Shown: positions 15,372 through 23,099 of the stretch, piece after piece
Layout: each line of letters opens with the position of its first letter
How positions within the stretch are numbered: position 1 is the stretch's first letter
The notes under the pieces: model-generated
What the model saw: the letters and a program-made list of their open reading frames with translations, nothing else
What the model was told of the DNA's origin: nothing
The model's database searches: none
Origin: CAZKXX01 sp964556705
GTDB lineage: Bacteria; Acidobacteriota; Terriglobia; UBA7540
Length of the DNA: 29,107 bases
Assembly (NCBI GenBank): GCA_964556705.1
Contig: CAZKXX010000043.1
Coordinates: 1 to 29,107, forward strand
Reading direction: 5' to 3'
Made by a program: the position numbers and the translations under genes

Positions 15372-16304
15372 CAAAAGCTTTTCGCCTGGCGTGAGCCTCA
15401 CCCCGTTCACAAAGTCGCGCGCGGAAATACGCTTCTTGCCTTCCAGCTGCACCTCGCGCGGCTCGAGCCGGGTGCCCTCCCCGCAGACCACGCCCAGCGC
15501 GCGGTCGCGAACGAAAAGCGTTCCGGGCTCAAGACCTTCGGGCACCGCGGACGTTCCCGCAGCAGCCTGCCAGATGTGAAAGAGTTTTGTTCGAAACGTC
15601 GAATACGCCCCCGGCCACGGCCGCAATCCCCGGACGCGTCGCGCGATGGCTTCCGCCCGCATCGTCCAATCGATTCGCCCGTGTTCCTTCCTGAGCATCG
15701 GCGCGAGGGTCGCCTGCGCGTGATCCTGCGGGCGCGGCGTGATTTCACCGCGCTCCAGCCCGCGCAGCGTCTCAACCATCAGTTCCGCGCCGATGGCGCT
15801 CAGCCGCGCCGAAAGTGTTTCCGTCGTGTCGTCGTCGCGAATCGCCTCCTCCCGAACCAGCAGGATGTCTCCCGTATCCATACCCGCATCAATCTTCATA
15901 GTGGTCACGCCGGTCACTCGCTCGCCCTCGATGATGGCCCAGGCGATGGGCGCGGCGCCGCGATATTTCGGCAGCAGCGATGCGTGCAGGTTGATGCAGC
16001 CGAGAGGCGGCAGGTCAATCATCCACTGCGGAATGAGTTTGCCGTAGGCGACGACGACAACGGCGTCGGGACGGAAGCGCGAGAGAAATTCCTGCGTCTC
16101 GGGCGCGCGGAGCTTCGCGGGCTGGTACACGGGAATTCCCGCGCGCTCCGCCACCTGCTTGACCGGCGGGGATTTCACTTCGTATCCGCGGCCGCCCGGC
16201 TCATCGGGATTTGTAACGACGAGTTCGATCTCGAATTTTTCGGTGAGCAGCCTTTCAAGCGTGGGAACGGCGAAGGCGGGTGTGCCGCAGAAAATCAGTT
16301 TCAT
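15369..16304 (-). CDS. fmt: Methionyl-tRNA formyltransferase
   Basis: Formylates initiator Met-tRNA with 10-formyltetrahydrofolate. The protein has 311 residues. It starts MKLIFCGTPAFAVPTLERLL, with the folate-binding Rossmann half holding the catalytic triad Asn105, His107 and Asp143 in INLHASLLPKYRGAAPI and KIDAGMDTGDILL. The C-terminal OB-like tRNA-binding domain begins near residue 205 (IDWTMRAEAIARRVRGLRPW) and ends ISARDFVNG. It lies downstream of def and upstream of rsmB on the same strand, the standard def-fmt-rsmB grouping for initiator Met processing and ribosome maturation. The def-fmt gap carries a repeat, so the genes may not be tightly coupled. Confidence 0.96.
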   Translation of the reverse strand: MKLIFCGTPAFAVPTLERLLTEKFEIELVVTNPDEPGGRGYEVKSPPVKQVAERAGIPVYQPAKLRAPETQEFLSRFRPDAVVVVAYGKLIPQWMIDLPPLGCINLHASLLPKYRGAAPIAWAIIEGERVTGVTTMKIDAGMDTGDILLVREEAIRDDDTTETLSARLSAIGAELMVETLRGLERGEITPRPQDHAQATLAPMLRKEHGRIDWTMRAEAIARRVRGLRPWPGAYSTFRTKLFHIWQAAAGTSAVPEGLEPGTLFVRDRALGVVCGEGTRLEPREVQLEGKKRISARDFVNGVRLTPGEKLL

Positions 16305-16336
16305 GGATTGGGAAAGATCACGGATGAAATCATCGC

Positions 16337-16442
16337 TGGTCCTTGGTCCGTGGTCCTTTGTCCTTCGCCGTCTCTCGCCAGCCTGCTCGCGCTCAATCGC
16401 TCCATCTCACGGAGCAAGGGTCAAAGGACCAGGGACGAAGGA
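16337..16442. repeat. Inverted word arms (GGTCCTTTGTCC) between def and fmt
   Basis: The left arm 16337-16367 is built from GGTCCTTGGTCC and GGTCCTTTGTCCTTCG words. The right arm 16420-16442 carries the same words on the opposite strand (CCTTCGTCCCTGGTCCTTTG). The roughly 50-base core between them has no repeat character. Confidence 0.6.
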
Positions 16443-16450
16443 TTCAAACA

Positions 16451-16960
16451 CTACCATTCCCCCGCTTTGATCAGTCTGCGCACGCGCCGCTTGATGGAAT
16501 CGCGCTTCAGCATGCCGACGTGCTGGATGAAGAGCACGCCGTTCAGGTGGTCGGTCTCATGGCAGAAAGCGCGGGCCAGCAGCCCCTCGCCCGTCATTTC
16601 GAATTCTTTCCCGCTCGCATCCTGCGCCCGCACCGTGGCCCGAGCGGGCCGCGGCGTCGAGGCGCGGAAATCCGGCAGGCTCAGGCAGCCTTCGTCCTGC
16701 ACCATTTTCCCTTCGGTCGAGACAATGACCGGGTTGGCGAGCACGATCTTTGCGCCGGGATCCTGCCCCGAACTCACGTCAATCACCGCCAGCCGTTTCG
16801 AGATTCCAATCTGCGGTGCGGCCAGCCCCACCCCGTTCGCCGCGTACATGGTCTCGAACATGTCCTCGATAAGCTTCTGAAGGTCGCCGTCGAACTCCAC
16901 GACCGGCTCGGCGGGAATCTCCAGCACGCGCTGGCCGTATTTCACGATGGGATAAATCAT
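16451..16960 (-). CDS. def: Peptide deformylase
   Basis: Removes the formyl group from nascent N-formyl-methionine. The protein has 169 residues with all three motifs: GVGLAAPQIG (43-52), EGCLSLP with metal-binding Cys92, and CHETDHLNG with His134, catalytic Glu135 and His138. The last motif has Thr where HEFDH or HEYDH is common, a tolerated position. The start MIYPIVKYG is typical for the family. The gene opens the def-fmt-rsmB group. Intergenic word repeats flank it on both sides. Confidence 0.96.
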   Translation of the reverse strand: MIYPIVKYGQRVLEIPAEPVVEFDGDLQKLIEDMFETMYAANGVGLAAPQIGISKRLAVIDVSSGQDPGAKIVLANPVIVSTEGKMVQDEGCLSLPDFRASTPRPARATVRAQDASGKEFEMTGEGLLARAFCHETDHLNGVLFIQHVGMLKRDSIKRRVRRLIKAGEW

Positions 16961-16979
16961 GCTGCTTCGCAGAAATCCG

Positions 16980-17106
16980 AGGAATTGGAAATTGGAAAAT
17001 GGAAACTCGATCCACCGTCGCGGTTGGGGAATCCCACCAACACGCCCGATGCACCAATTCTCATTTCCCAGTTTCGAGTTTCCAACTTTCAGTTTCCGCT
17101 TTCAGA
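16980..17106. repeat. Inverted word arms (GGAAATTGG / GAAACTCG) between aroC and def
   Basis: The left arm 16980-17010 reads GGAATTGGAAATTGG followed by GGAAACTCG. The right arm 17054-17106 has the same kind of words on the other strand (GGAAACTCGAAACTGGG). The arms flank about 45 bases of unrelated core, and the right arm runs into the last codons and stop of aroC. Confidence 0.6.
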
Positions 17107-18277
17107 ATTTTCGTACTTGCTGCATAAAGCCGTCGTAATTCCGCCGCGTTTCACCCATCGAGTCGCCGCCGAATTTCTCCAGGAAGGCTCGCGCGAGGAC
17201 CAGCGCCACCATCGCCTCGCCGATCACGCCGGCGGCGGGCACGACGCACACATCCGAGCGCTCGTAAGCGGCCTCGACGGACTCGCGCGTTTCAAAGTCC
17301 ACGCTCGCGAGCGGCCGGCGCAGCGTCGAAATGGGCTTCAGATAGCCGCGCACGATGACGTCTTCGCCGTTGGTGATCCCGCCTTCCAAGCCGCCGGCGC
17401 GGTTCGTGGCACGGGTAAAGCGCCCCGCTCCGCGGTCGTAGCCGATTTCGTCGTGCACGCGCGAGCCCATCGTCGCGGCGTTCTCGATGCCGGTTCCGAT
17501 TTCCACCGCCTTCACGGCCTGAATGGACATCACCGCCTGCGCGAGCTGCGCGTCCAGTTTCTCGTCCCACTGCGCGCAGGAGCCGAGCCCGGGCGGCGCG
17601 CCGCGGGCAATCACTTCAAACGTTCCGCCCACCGTGTCTTTGGTCTTGAGCGCGCGGTCCACCTCCTCTTTCATCCGCGCTTCAACGGCGGCGTCCGCGC
17701 AATTCAGCACGATTTCTTCGACGTCGCGCAGGGCGAGAATCCGCTCGAACGGGACTGCACCGTCCGGCAGGGCCACGGCGCCGACGGCCACGACGTGACT
17801 CACCACTTCGATTCCAAACTCTTTCAGGAACAGCTTGGCGAGCGCTCCGGCCGCCACACGCGCCGCCGTCTCGCGCGCGCTCGCGCGTTCCAGCACGTAG
17901 CGCGCCTCCGGAAAATTGTACTTCAGGCATCCGGCCAGGTCGGCGTGTCCGGGGCGCGGAGGCGAGAGCGGCTTGTACTTCGCGCGCGATTCGGGACGCT
18001 CTTCGACGGCGAGCGCCTCTTTCCAGTTTTCCCAGTCGCGGTTCTCAATGAAGATGGCAATCGGCGAGCCGATCGTCGCGCCGTGCCGGACGCCGGAGAG
18101 GAACTGGGCGCGGTCGGTCTCAATTTTCATTCGCCCGCCCCGCCCGTAGCCGCCCTGGCGGCGGCGCAGCTCGCGGTTGACGTAATCGAAATCCACGCGC
18201 AGGCCCGCGGGGAGTCCCGAGAGCAGCGCCACCAGCGCCTGCCCGTGCGATTCGCCCGCGGTCTGAAATCGCAGCAT
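17102..18277 (-). CDS. aroC: Chorismate synthase
   Basis: The last step of the shikimate pathway, converting EPSP to chorismate with reduced FMN. The protein is 391 residues from the ATG at 18277, where GGGGAG lies 5-6 bases upstream. Signatures seen are MLRFQTAGESHGQALVALL at the N-terminus, RRRQGGYGRGGRMKIETD, PIAIFIENRDW, RPGHADLAGCLKYNF and ASARETAARVAAGALAK. Further on are the flavin/substrate residues in MGSRVHDEIGYD and NRAGGLEGGITNGEDVIVRG. A longer reading from 18349 would place the promoter and a leader hairpin inside the gene, so I reject it. It stands alone on the minus strand, divergent from the metallophosphoesterase gene. Confidence 0.96.
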   Translation of the reverse strand: MLRFQTAGESHGQALVALLSGLPAGLRVDFDYVNRELRRRQGGYGRGGRMKIETDRAQFLSGVRHGATIGSPIAIFIENRDWENWKEALAVEERPESRAKYKPLSPPRPGHADLAGCLKYNFPEARYVLERASARETAARVAAGALAKLFLKEFGIEVVSHVVAVGAVALPDGAVPFERILALRDVEEIVLNCADAAVEARMKEEVDRALKTKDTVGGTFEVIARGAPPGLGSCAQWDEKLDAQLAQAVMSIQAVKAVEIGTGIENAATMGSRVHDEIGYDRGAGRFTRATNRAGGLEGGITNGEDVIVRGYLKPISTLRRPLASVDFETRESVEAAYERSDVCVVPAAGVIGEAMVALVLARAFLEKFGGDSMGETRRNYDGFMQQVRKF

Positions 18278-18287
18278 GGAACTCCCC

Positions 18288-18308
18288 GGCGCGCTTCTCC
18301 GGCGCGCC
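18288..18308 (-). promoter_or_regulatory. GC-rich hairpin in the aroC leader
   Basis: On the mRNA strand, GGCGCGC pairs with GCGCGCC around a 7-base loop (CGGAGAA), directly against the GGGGAG ribosome-binding site. The whole leader from the predicted transcription start is only about 35 bases. A regulatory role is inference. Confidence 0.4.
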
Positions 18309-18320
18309 TCGAAACTACCG

Positions 18321-18349
18321 ATTCTAGCGGATTTCCGCGAGGCCGTCAA
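18321..18349 (-). promoter_or_regulatory. aroC promoter
   Basis: On the minus strand, TTGACG (18349-18344), a 17-base spacer and TAGAAT (18326-18321). Close to sigma-70 consensus and correctly placed upstream of the aroC start at 18277. Confidence 0.65.
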
Positions 18350-18393
18350 AAATCCCGCGCCAGGACGTCCCCGCGCCGGCCGCGCGAAAGCGG

Positions 18394-18399
18394 TATAAT
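18394..18399 (+). promoter_or_regulatory. -10 box of the metallophosphoesterase gene
   Basis: A perfect TATAAT 22 bases before the TTG start. No convincing -35 hexamer lies 17 bases upstream. The GGAG used by the ribosome lies between this box and the start codon, so the leader is very short. Confidence 0.4.
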
Positions 18400-18420
18400 G
18401 CGGCGCGTTGGAGCCCCGCG

Positions 18421-19167
18421 TTGCGCTACCTGGTCCTGAGCGACATCCATTCCAATCTCGAAGCGCTCGAAACCTGCCTGAAACTCGCTGAGGGCAAGTA
18501 CGACGAAGCGGTGTGCCTCGGAGACCTGGTGGGTTACGGGCCGGACCCGAACGCCGTCATCGAGCGCGTGCGTTCGCTCGCGCGCGTCATCATCCGCGGC
18601 AATCATGACAAGGCCTGTTCGGGAATCGACGACGCCGAAGATTTCAATCCGTTCGCCTATCAGGCCACGCTCTGGACGCGCGAACAACTGACGCCGGAAC
18701 ACTTCGCCTTTCTGCGCGAATTGCCCGAAGGTCCGGTCGAGGTCAGCGGCTTCGCGCTCGTCCACGGCTCACCGCTCGATGAAGACGAATACATCCTCGG
18801 CCCGCGCGAAGCGCTGCCGGCGCTCAAGAGCCTGACGGTCGCGACCGTCTGCTTCGGCCACACGCACTATCAGGGCGGATTTCTGCTGACGCCCAAGGGC
18901 CGCTACCAGTCCATTCGCATGCCCGCCGCAGAAGACGGGCTGACGTTCACATTGCCGTTTGAAGACGGCGCGCGTTATCTGCTCAACCCGGGCTCCATCG
19001 GCCAGCCGCGCGACGGCGACTGGCGCGCCGCTTTCGCCATTCTCGATGAAGACCGACGGCAGATCGAGTACTACCGCACCGCCTACGACCTCGAAATTAC
19101 GCAGAAAAAGATGGCCCGCGCCGGCCTGCCCGAGCACCTCATCCAGCGCCTCAGCTTCGGCCGGTAG
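18421..19167 (+). CDS. Calcineurin-like metallophosphoesterase (YfcE/MJ0936-like)
   Basis: A 248-residue soluble phosphoesterase. The five metal-binding blocks are in order: SDIHSN (7-12), GDLVGYGPDP (about 34-43), RGNHDKA (about 60-66), ALVHGSPLDE and CFGHTHYQGG. The final GSIGQPRDGDWRAAFAILD is typical of the family. Such enzymes cleave phosphodiesters or phosphoproteins in vitro; the substrate is not predictable. The start is a TTG with GGAG 7 bases upstream; no in-frame ATG lies nearby. Its last 21 bases, including the stop, are part of a 94-bp direct repeat whose second copy lies 1,906 bp downstream, so the 3' end of this gene exists twice. Confidence 0.9.
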   Translation: MRYLVLSDIHSNLEALETCLKLAEGKYDEAVCLGDLVGYGPDPNAVIERVRSLARVIIRGNHDKACSGIDDAEDFNPFAYQATLWTREQLTPEHFAFLRELPEGPVEVSGFALVHGSPLDEDEYILGPREALPALKSLTVATVCFGHTHYQGGFLLTPKGRYQSIRMPAAEDGLTFTLPFEDGARYLLNPGSIGQPRDGDWRAAFAILDEDRRQIEYYRTAYDLEITQKKMARAGLPEHLIQRLSFGR

Positions 19168-19240
19168 CCGAGCGAAACTCGAAACTGGGAATTGGAAACT
19201 CGTAATGAGTCGGACCGCTGGGCGCGATTCGCGACTTGCT
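19147..19240. repeat. 94-bp direct repeat, copy 1
   Basis: Covers the last codons and stop of the metallophosphoesterase gene and the following intergenic words (GAAACTCGAAACTGGG, GCGCGATTCGCGACTTGCT). It matches copy 2 at 21053-21146 over 94 bases with only two differences, both in the CCGGTAGCCG stretch around the stop. Confidence 0.9.
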
Positions 19241-19298
19241 ATTCGCTGTTCGCATTTCCTATTTCGTGCTTTTTCAGTGGAGATTCCAGATGCTGAAG

Positions 19299-19318
19299 CA
19301 CGATTCCCGGAAATCGTG
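19299..19318. terminator. Small hairpin between convergent genes
   Basis: CACGATT pairs with AATCGTG around CCCGGA, 4 bases from the stop of the trypsin-like gene. There is no T-tract on either side, so a role as terminator is weak. Confidence 0.3.
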
Positions 19319-19321
19319 TAA

Positions 19322-20920
19322 CTACTCTACTACTCGGAAAAACGTGCGCCACGCCGTTTCCTGTCCCAAGATAACGTCTAGGCGATACATTCCTGGCGGG
19401 AGTTTATCGAGAGCCAGCGTCCAAAGAGTGAAGAACATTCGGCCTGGGTTCAAGGTGACTTTTCGGGGTGGGCTCGCAAAGACCAACCTGTTATCGAGGT
19501 CGAACAGATGGAACGCTGTGCTCGACTTGACTTTGTCCCTTGGTTCCCATTGGACGTAGACGTGACATTCCTTCTGCCGCCGCGAATATTCAAATTTCTC
19601 TTCGAGAGGCTGGGGCATGGGCCCGGACCGGTCAACCTGCTGTGCCAGCGTTCCCCGGCTGACGTGACGGTGAGCTCGCGGTGGATGTGTAAAGTGACCG
19701 AGACGCGCGAGCTCCGAAAAGGCAGTTGGAGAATGCGCGTTGTCCTTTGCGACGGTGAGGTTGATCGGAACTGCCAAGGTTGATTGGAGGCGGAAGGGAG
19801 CTCCTGACCCGTAAAGGTTAAGTGGATAGCCCGTGCGCACGACATCCAGAGAAGCGGCCCCGGGAATCAAGCTGTGCCGGACTACGATCCCGATGACCTC
19901 GCCGAATTCATTTAACAGCGGAGAGCCGCTAGCCGAAGAGGACAGTCCAAACGAGAGATGTATGCGGGGCCCAAAACCGGGAAAATTACGCATTCCGACG
20001 ATGTCGCCGTCCACGATGGTCCTGCTGCCTTCCTGCGGAACTTCGAGTGAATAACATCGATCCCCAACCGCCCAAGAGTCCGGGGCCGCCAAAGGCAACC
20101 CCTCCACCCCCATCGTGGGCACTTTTAGGACGGCCCAGTCTTCGCGCCGGTGCCACTCCAGAACACCTTCGGCGCGAACTTCCCTTCCATCGCTCAACTG
20201 GACTCTGACCGCATCGGCTCCGTCGATGACCTCGAATCCCGTCATCACTCGCCCGTCGCCGACAAAGAATCCAGAGCCGAGGCGAATCCGCTCGCCCTGG
20301 CCATCGAGTACGGTCAGAAAGACGGACTTCGCTTGGGCAAGCCGGTAAATCTCCGAAGGCGGGAGCGGGCGCCGCTTAGCTTCAAGAATAGAGGGCTTGG
20401 GTGACGCCACGATCTGGAACGTGTGCGCCCCTGCCAATTCCCCGTCGATACGAGCCTCAATGGTCCACAAACCGGTCGGAACTGTTTCGGATATCGCCAA
20501 GGTCCAGAAAGCTCCAAAGCGCCGACCTCGCGCGTCATATTGGAAATCGGAGATGACCACAACCTTTCCCTCAGGATTTTTCCACAATCCTTCAAGGCGA
20601 TGGATCCCGGCAGGACCCTCCCATTCGAAGTACACGACGACTTGTGCATCTTCGGGGATGTAGAAAACGGTTCGCGGATCCTCCATGACGAACTGGCCAC
20701 CTTGTTCACTCCACCGCGTCCCCGACACCGAGCGAACAACTCGATACCGCGGCGCGGAAGCCGCGACACCTCCCGCCGACACCTGCGACGAAGGTGCATC
20801 GCGCCTTTCGCGAGACTCCGTGGGAGCTTGGCCATAACCCGATATGGGTCTCAGAAACGCCAGACCCAAAGCCAGGAACATCAAATGCCCCTTACAGCCG
20901 TTCTTACTCAGCCGTCCCAT
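19322..20920 (-). CDS. Secreted trypsin-like (S1C) domain protein lacking the catalytic His
   Basis: A 532-residue exported protein starting at ATG 20920 (GGAGG 7 bases upstream) with a signal peptide (HLMFLALGLAFLRPISGYG). About 83-172 is a beta-sandwich-like domain (VVVYFEWEGP ... FGAFWTLAISETVPTGLW). About 195-360 resembles an HtrA-type protease fold, and 435-532 is a second copy of the sandwich (VYVQWEPRDK ... MFFTLWTLALDKLPPGMY). In the protease part TNNHVV reads TGFEVI (His to Glu, about residue 230). EDWAVLKV keeps the Asp and ASGSPLLNEFGEVIGI keeps the Ser. It is probably proteolytically inactive, acting as a binding or scaffold protein; this is inference. The gene is visibly AT-richer than its neighbours and lies between direct repeats, which suggests acquisition. 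Confidence 0.8.
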   Translation of the reverse strand: MGRLSKNGCKGHLMFLALGLAFLRPISGYGQAPTESRERRDAPSSQVSAGGVAASAPRYRVVRSVSGTRWSEQGGQFVMEDPRTVFYIPEDAQVVVYFEWEGPAGIHRLEGLWKNPEGKVVVISDFQYDARGRRFGAFWTLAISETVPTGLWTIEARIDGELAGAHTFQIVASPKPSILEAKRRPLPPSEIYRLAQAKSVFLTVLDGQGERIRLGSGFFVGDGRVMTGFEVIDGADAVRVQLSDGREVRAEGVLEWHRREDWAVLKVPTMGVEGLPLAAPDSWAVGDRCYSLEVPQEGSRTIVDGDIVGMRNFPGFGPRIHLSFGLSSSASGSPLLNEFGEVIGIVVRHSLIPGAASLDVVRTGYPLNLYGSGAPFRLQSTLAVPINLTVAKDNAHSPTAFSELARLGHFTHPPRAHRHVSRGTLAQQVDRSGPMPQPLEEKFEYSRRQKECHVYVQWEPRDKVKSSTAFHLFDLDNRLVFASPPRKVTLNPGRMFFTLWTLALDKLPPGMYRLDVILGQETAWRTFFRVVE

Positions 20921-21052
20921 GCCGGGCCTCCGTTGCAATAGTCGCATGCTTATTGCCACAAATGCGCCGACAAGTCCAGTCGCGGCAACTTAGTGACCCG
21001 ACGGAGAAAGGTGCAGCTTCGCCCGCTCGTGGACTCCCAAAGCGTCGCAGCC

Positions 21053-21146
21053 CGCCTCAGCTTCGGCCGATAGCCAAGCGAAACTCGAAACTGGGAATTG
21101 GAAACTCGTAATGAGTCGGACCGCTGGGCGCGATTCGCGACTTGCT
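21053..21146. repeat. 94-bp direct repeat, copy 2
   Basis: A second copy of 19147-19240 in the same orientation. It still contains the last codons of the metallophosphoesterase (CTCAGCTTCGGCCGATAG), here without the rest of that gene upstream. It lies in the gap between the trypsin-like gene and the lipoprotein gene. Confidence 0.9.
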
Positions 21147-21204
21147 GCTCGCGATTCGCCTTCCGAATTTCCTGCTTCGATTTTCGCTTTTCCATTGTCG
21201 TCTT

Positions 21205-21630
21205 TCAGAATTCCACTCGCCGGACCGCGATTTTTGGCGGGGCCTGGTTCCACTCGAAGGGCATTCGTTCGAAGGCGACCTGGAAGGGACGCGTCTCGCC
21301 GGGGGCGAGCGGCGGCACGCGGCGGTGCACGGGCCAGCCGGTTTCTTTCAGAACCACCTGACCCCACGGGTCCACGAAAGTCATTTCGAGTTCCACCGCG
21401 CGCACCGCGCGGTCGCCGCGGTTCGCGATCCGGGCGTCGAGATAAATCACCGTGTCGCCGAGAAAATTCTCCGCGGCGCTCATCTCGGGATCGCTGATTT
21501 CGATCTGGCTCAGGTAGGCGCGCTGCTCTTCGGTCAGTTCCACGCGCTCCGCCGCCGGCGGTGTTCCGCGGCAGGCAGCAAGAAGCGCGGCGAAAACGAT
21601 CAGCAGAATCGGCGGCAGCTTCGCACCCAT
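21205..21630 (-). CDS. Small lipoprotein, FxLYD/DUF2393-like
   Basis: A 141-residue protein from the ATG at 21630. Residues 1-20 form a lipoprotein signal ending in the lipobox LLAAC, so Cys20 would be lipidated and the protein membrane-anchored outside the cytoplasm. The mature part begins with a short helix (LTEEQRAYLSQIEISDPEMS). A single beta-sandwich-like domain follows: VIYLDARIANRGDRAVRAVE, LEMTFVDPWGQVVL, then PPLAPGETRPFQVAFERMP. This pattern of a conserved IxNxGxxxV strand and a PGE turn before the last strands recalls FxLYD or DUF2393 domains, which I cannot confirm. An upstream TTG at 21669 would hide the signal peptide. It follows pmbA on the same strand by 125 bp. Confidence 0.7.
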   Translation of the reverse strand: MGAKLPPILLIVFAALLAACRGTPPAAERVELTEEQRAYLSQIEISDPEMSAAENFLGDTVIYLDARIANRGDRAVRAVELEMTFVDPWGQVVLKETGWPVHRRVPPLAPGETRPFQVAFERMPFEWNQAPPKIAVRRVEF

Positions 21631-21755
21631 GTCGAGGGCCAGTCTATTCGGGACTTGGGAAGGGCTCAAGGCTTGCGCGGGCGGCGCGTGCGCATCACAC
21701 TGACGTGTCGCGGCGGGCCGCTTCTGCGACGGGTCACTCGATTCCCCTTCGCTCG

Positions 21756-23099
21756 CTAAGTTCCCGCGACGGTCATGCCTTCCACGAGCAGCGTCGGCGA
21801 GGCGAGGGCGCTGCGGAATTCAAGGTCGGAGCCGATCGCCGCAATGTGCCGGAGCATTTCCGGCAGACTGCCGGCGATCGTAACTTCCTCCACCGGATAC
21901 GTCAGCTCACCGTTGTCGATCCACAGTCCGGCGGCGCCGCGCGAATAGTCTCCGGTCACGATGTTGACGCCGAAGCCGATAAGTTCCGTAACGTAGAAGC
22001 CGTTCGGGACCGAGCGGATGATCTCATCCGCCGACCGCGTTCCCGGCCGGAGATAGAAATTCTTCGGACCGACCGCCGGCGGGCCCGCGAGTCCGCGCGA
22101 GGCGTTGCCAGTCGTCTGCAATCCCAGCTTGCGCGCCGTGTAGCAGTTGAGCAGGTAATTCCGCAGCACGCCCTGTTCGATCACCGGCGTCACCGACGCC
22201 GGAATGCCCTCGTCATCAAAAGGCCGCGAGCCGAAGCCGCCCACACGCAAGCCGTCATCAAGGACGGTGATGTTTTCTCCCGCCACCTTCTCGCCGAGCT
22301 TGCCCGTCAGGAACGAGGCGCTGCGGTAAATGGCGTCGCCGCGTACGGCTTCAAAGAGGTGCCCGAGGAGCGAGCGCGCCGTCTCCGGGTCGAAGACGAT
22401 GGGGACGCGGCAGGTGGAGACCTTGCGGGCACCGAGCTTGCGGAGCGCCCGCGCCGCCGCTTTCTTCCCCACCGACTCAGGGTCTTCGAGCGCTTTCGCG
22501 CCGCGTGCCACCGAATACCAGTAATCGCGCTGCATTCCGCCGTCCTGGGCGATGGGCGCGACCGAGACCCCGCAGTAGGACGACCGGTAGCTGCCCGAAA
22601 ATCCCAGGGAATTCGCGTAGGCCTTGGTCCCCCAGCTCGCCTCGAACCACGCGCCTTCGGAGTTCTTGATGCGCGGGTCGGCCGCGAGCGCGGCGCGTTC
22701 GGCGCGGCGCGCGAAGTCAATCCGCTGCTCGGTGGAGAGCTCACGCACGTCTTCGGAATAAAGCCCCAAATCTTCCGCGTGCCGTCCCAGCCGTTCGCGT
22801 TCCGGCAATCCGCTCGCCGGGTCTTCAGACGTCACGCGGGCCATCTCGAGCGTCCGCTCGACGAGCCGCCGGATCGAATCTTCCGAAAAGTCACTCGAAT
22901 ACGACGTCGCGCTGCGTGTGCCGGCGAGCACGCGCAGCCCCAGGCCCTTCGACGCGGCTTCCTTTAGACTTTCGATTTCGCCCAGGCGCACGACGGTCGA
23001 AAATTCGTCGGCCTCGCGCACCACGGCGTCCGCGGCCGTCGCGCCGCCCCGCATGGCGCGCTCAACGAGACTGGCTGCGAGTTGTTCGAGATGATTCAC
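21756..23099 (-). CDS. pmbA: TldE/PmbA-type subunit of the TldD/E protease
   Basis: A 447-residue partner of TldD. The N-terminal domain has AADAVVREADEFSTVVRLGE and SLKEAASKGLGLRVLAG. The C-terminal half has TCRVPIVFDPETARSLLGHL, RSASFLTGKLGEKV, GSRPFDDEGIPA, the LLNCYTARKLG stretch and, near the end, YSRGAAGLWIDNGELTYPVE. As expected for the PmbA/TldE branch there is no HExxxH motif; the zinc site is in TldD. In E. coli the TldD/E heterodimer acts in microcin B17 maturation and CcdA degradation. No such substrate is visible here. It overlaps tldD by 4 bp (23096-23099), so the two are coupled. Confidence 0.93.
   Translation of the reverse strand: MNHLEQLAASLVERAMRGGATAADAVVREADEFSTVVRLGEIESLKEAASKGLGLRVLAGTRSATSYSSDFSEDSIRRLVERTLEMARVTSEDPASGLPERERLGRHAEDLGLYSEDVRELSTEQRIDFARRAERAALAADPRIKNSEGAWFEASWGTKAYANSLGFSGSYRSSYCGVSVAPIAQDGGMQRDYWYSVARGAKALEDPESVGKKAAARALRKLGARKVSTCRVPIVFDPETARSLLGHLFEAVRGDAIYRSASFLTGKLGEKVAGENITVLDDGLRVGGFGSRPFDDEGIPASVTPVIEQGVLRNYLLNCYTARKLGLQTTGNASRGLAGPPAVGPKNFYLRPGTRSADEIIRSVPNGFYVTELIGFGVNIVTGDYSRGAAGLWIDNGELTYPVEEVTIAGSLPEMLRHIAAIGSDLEFRSALASPTLLVEGMTVAGT

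Noticed and set aside
18278..18349. Longer aroC reading from 18349
   Set aside because: The added residues are encoded by the promoter and leader hairpin; MLRFQTAGESHG at 18277 is the canonical start.
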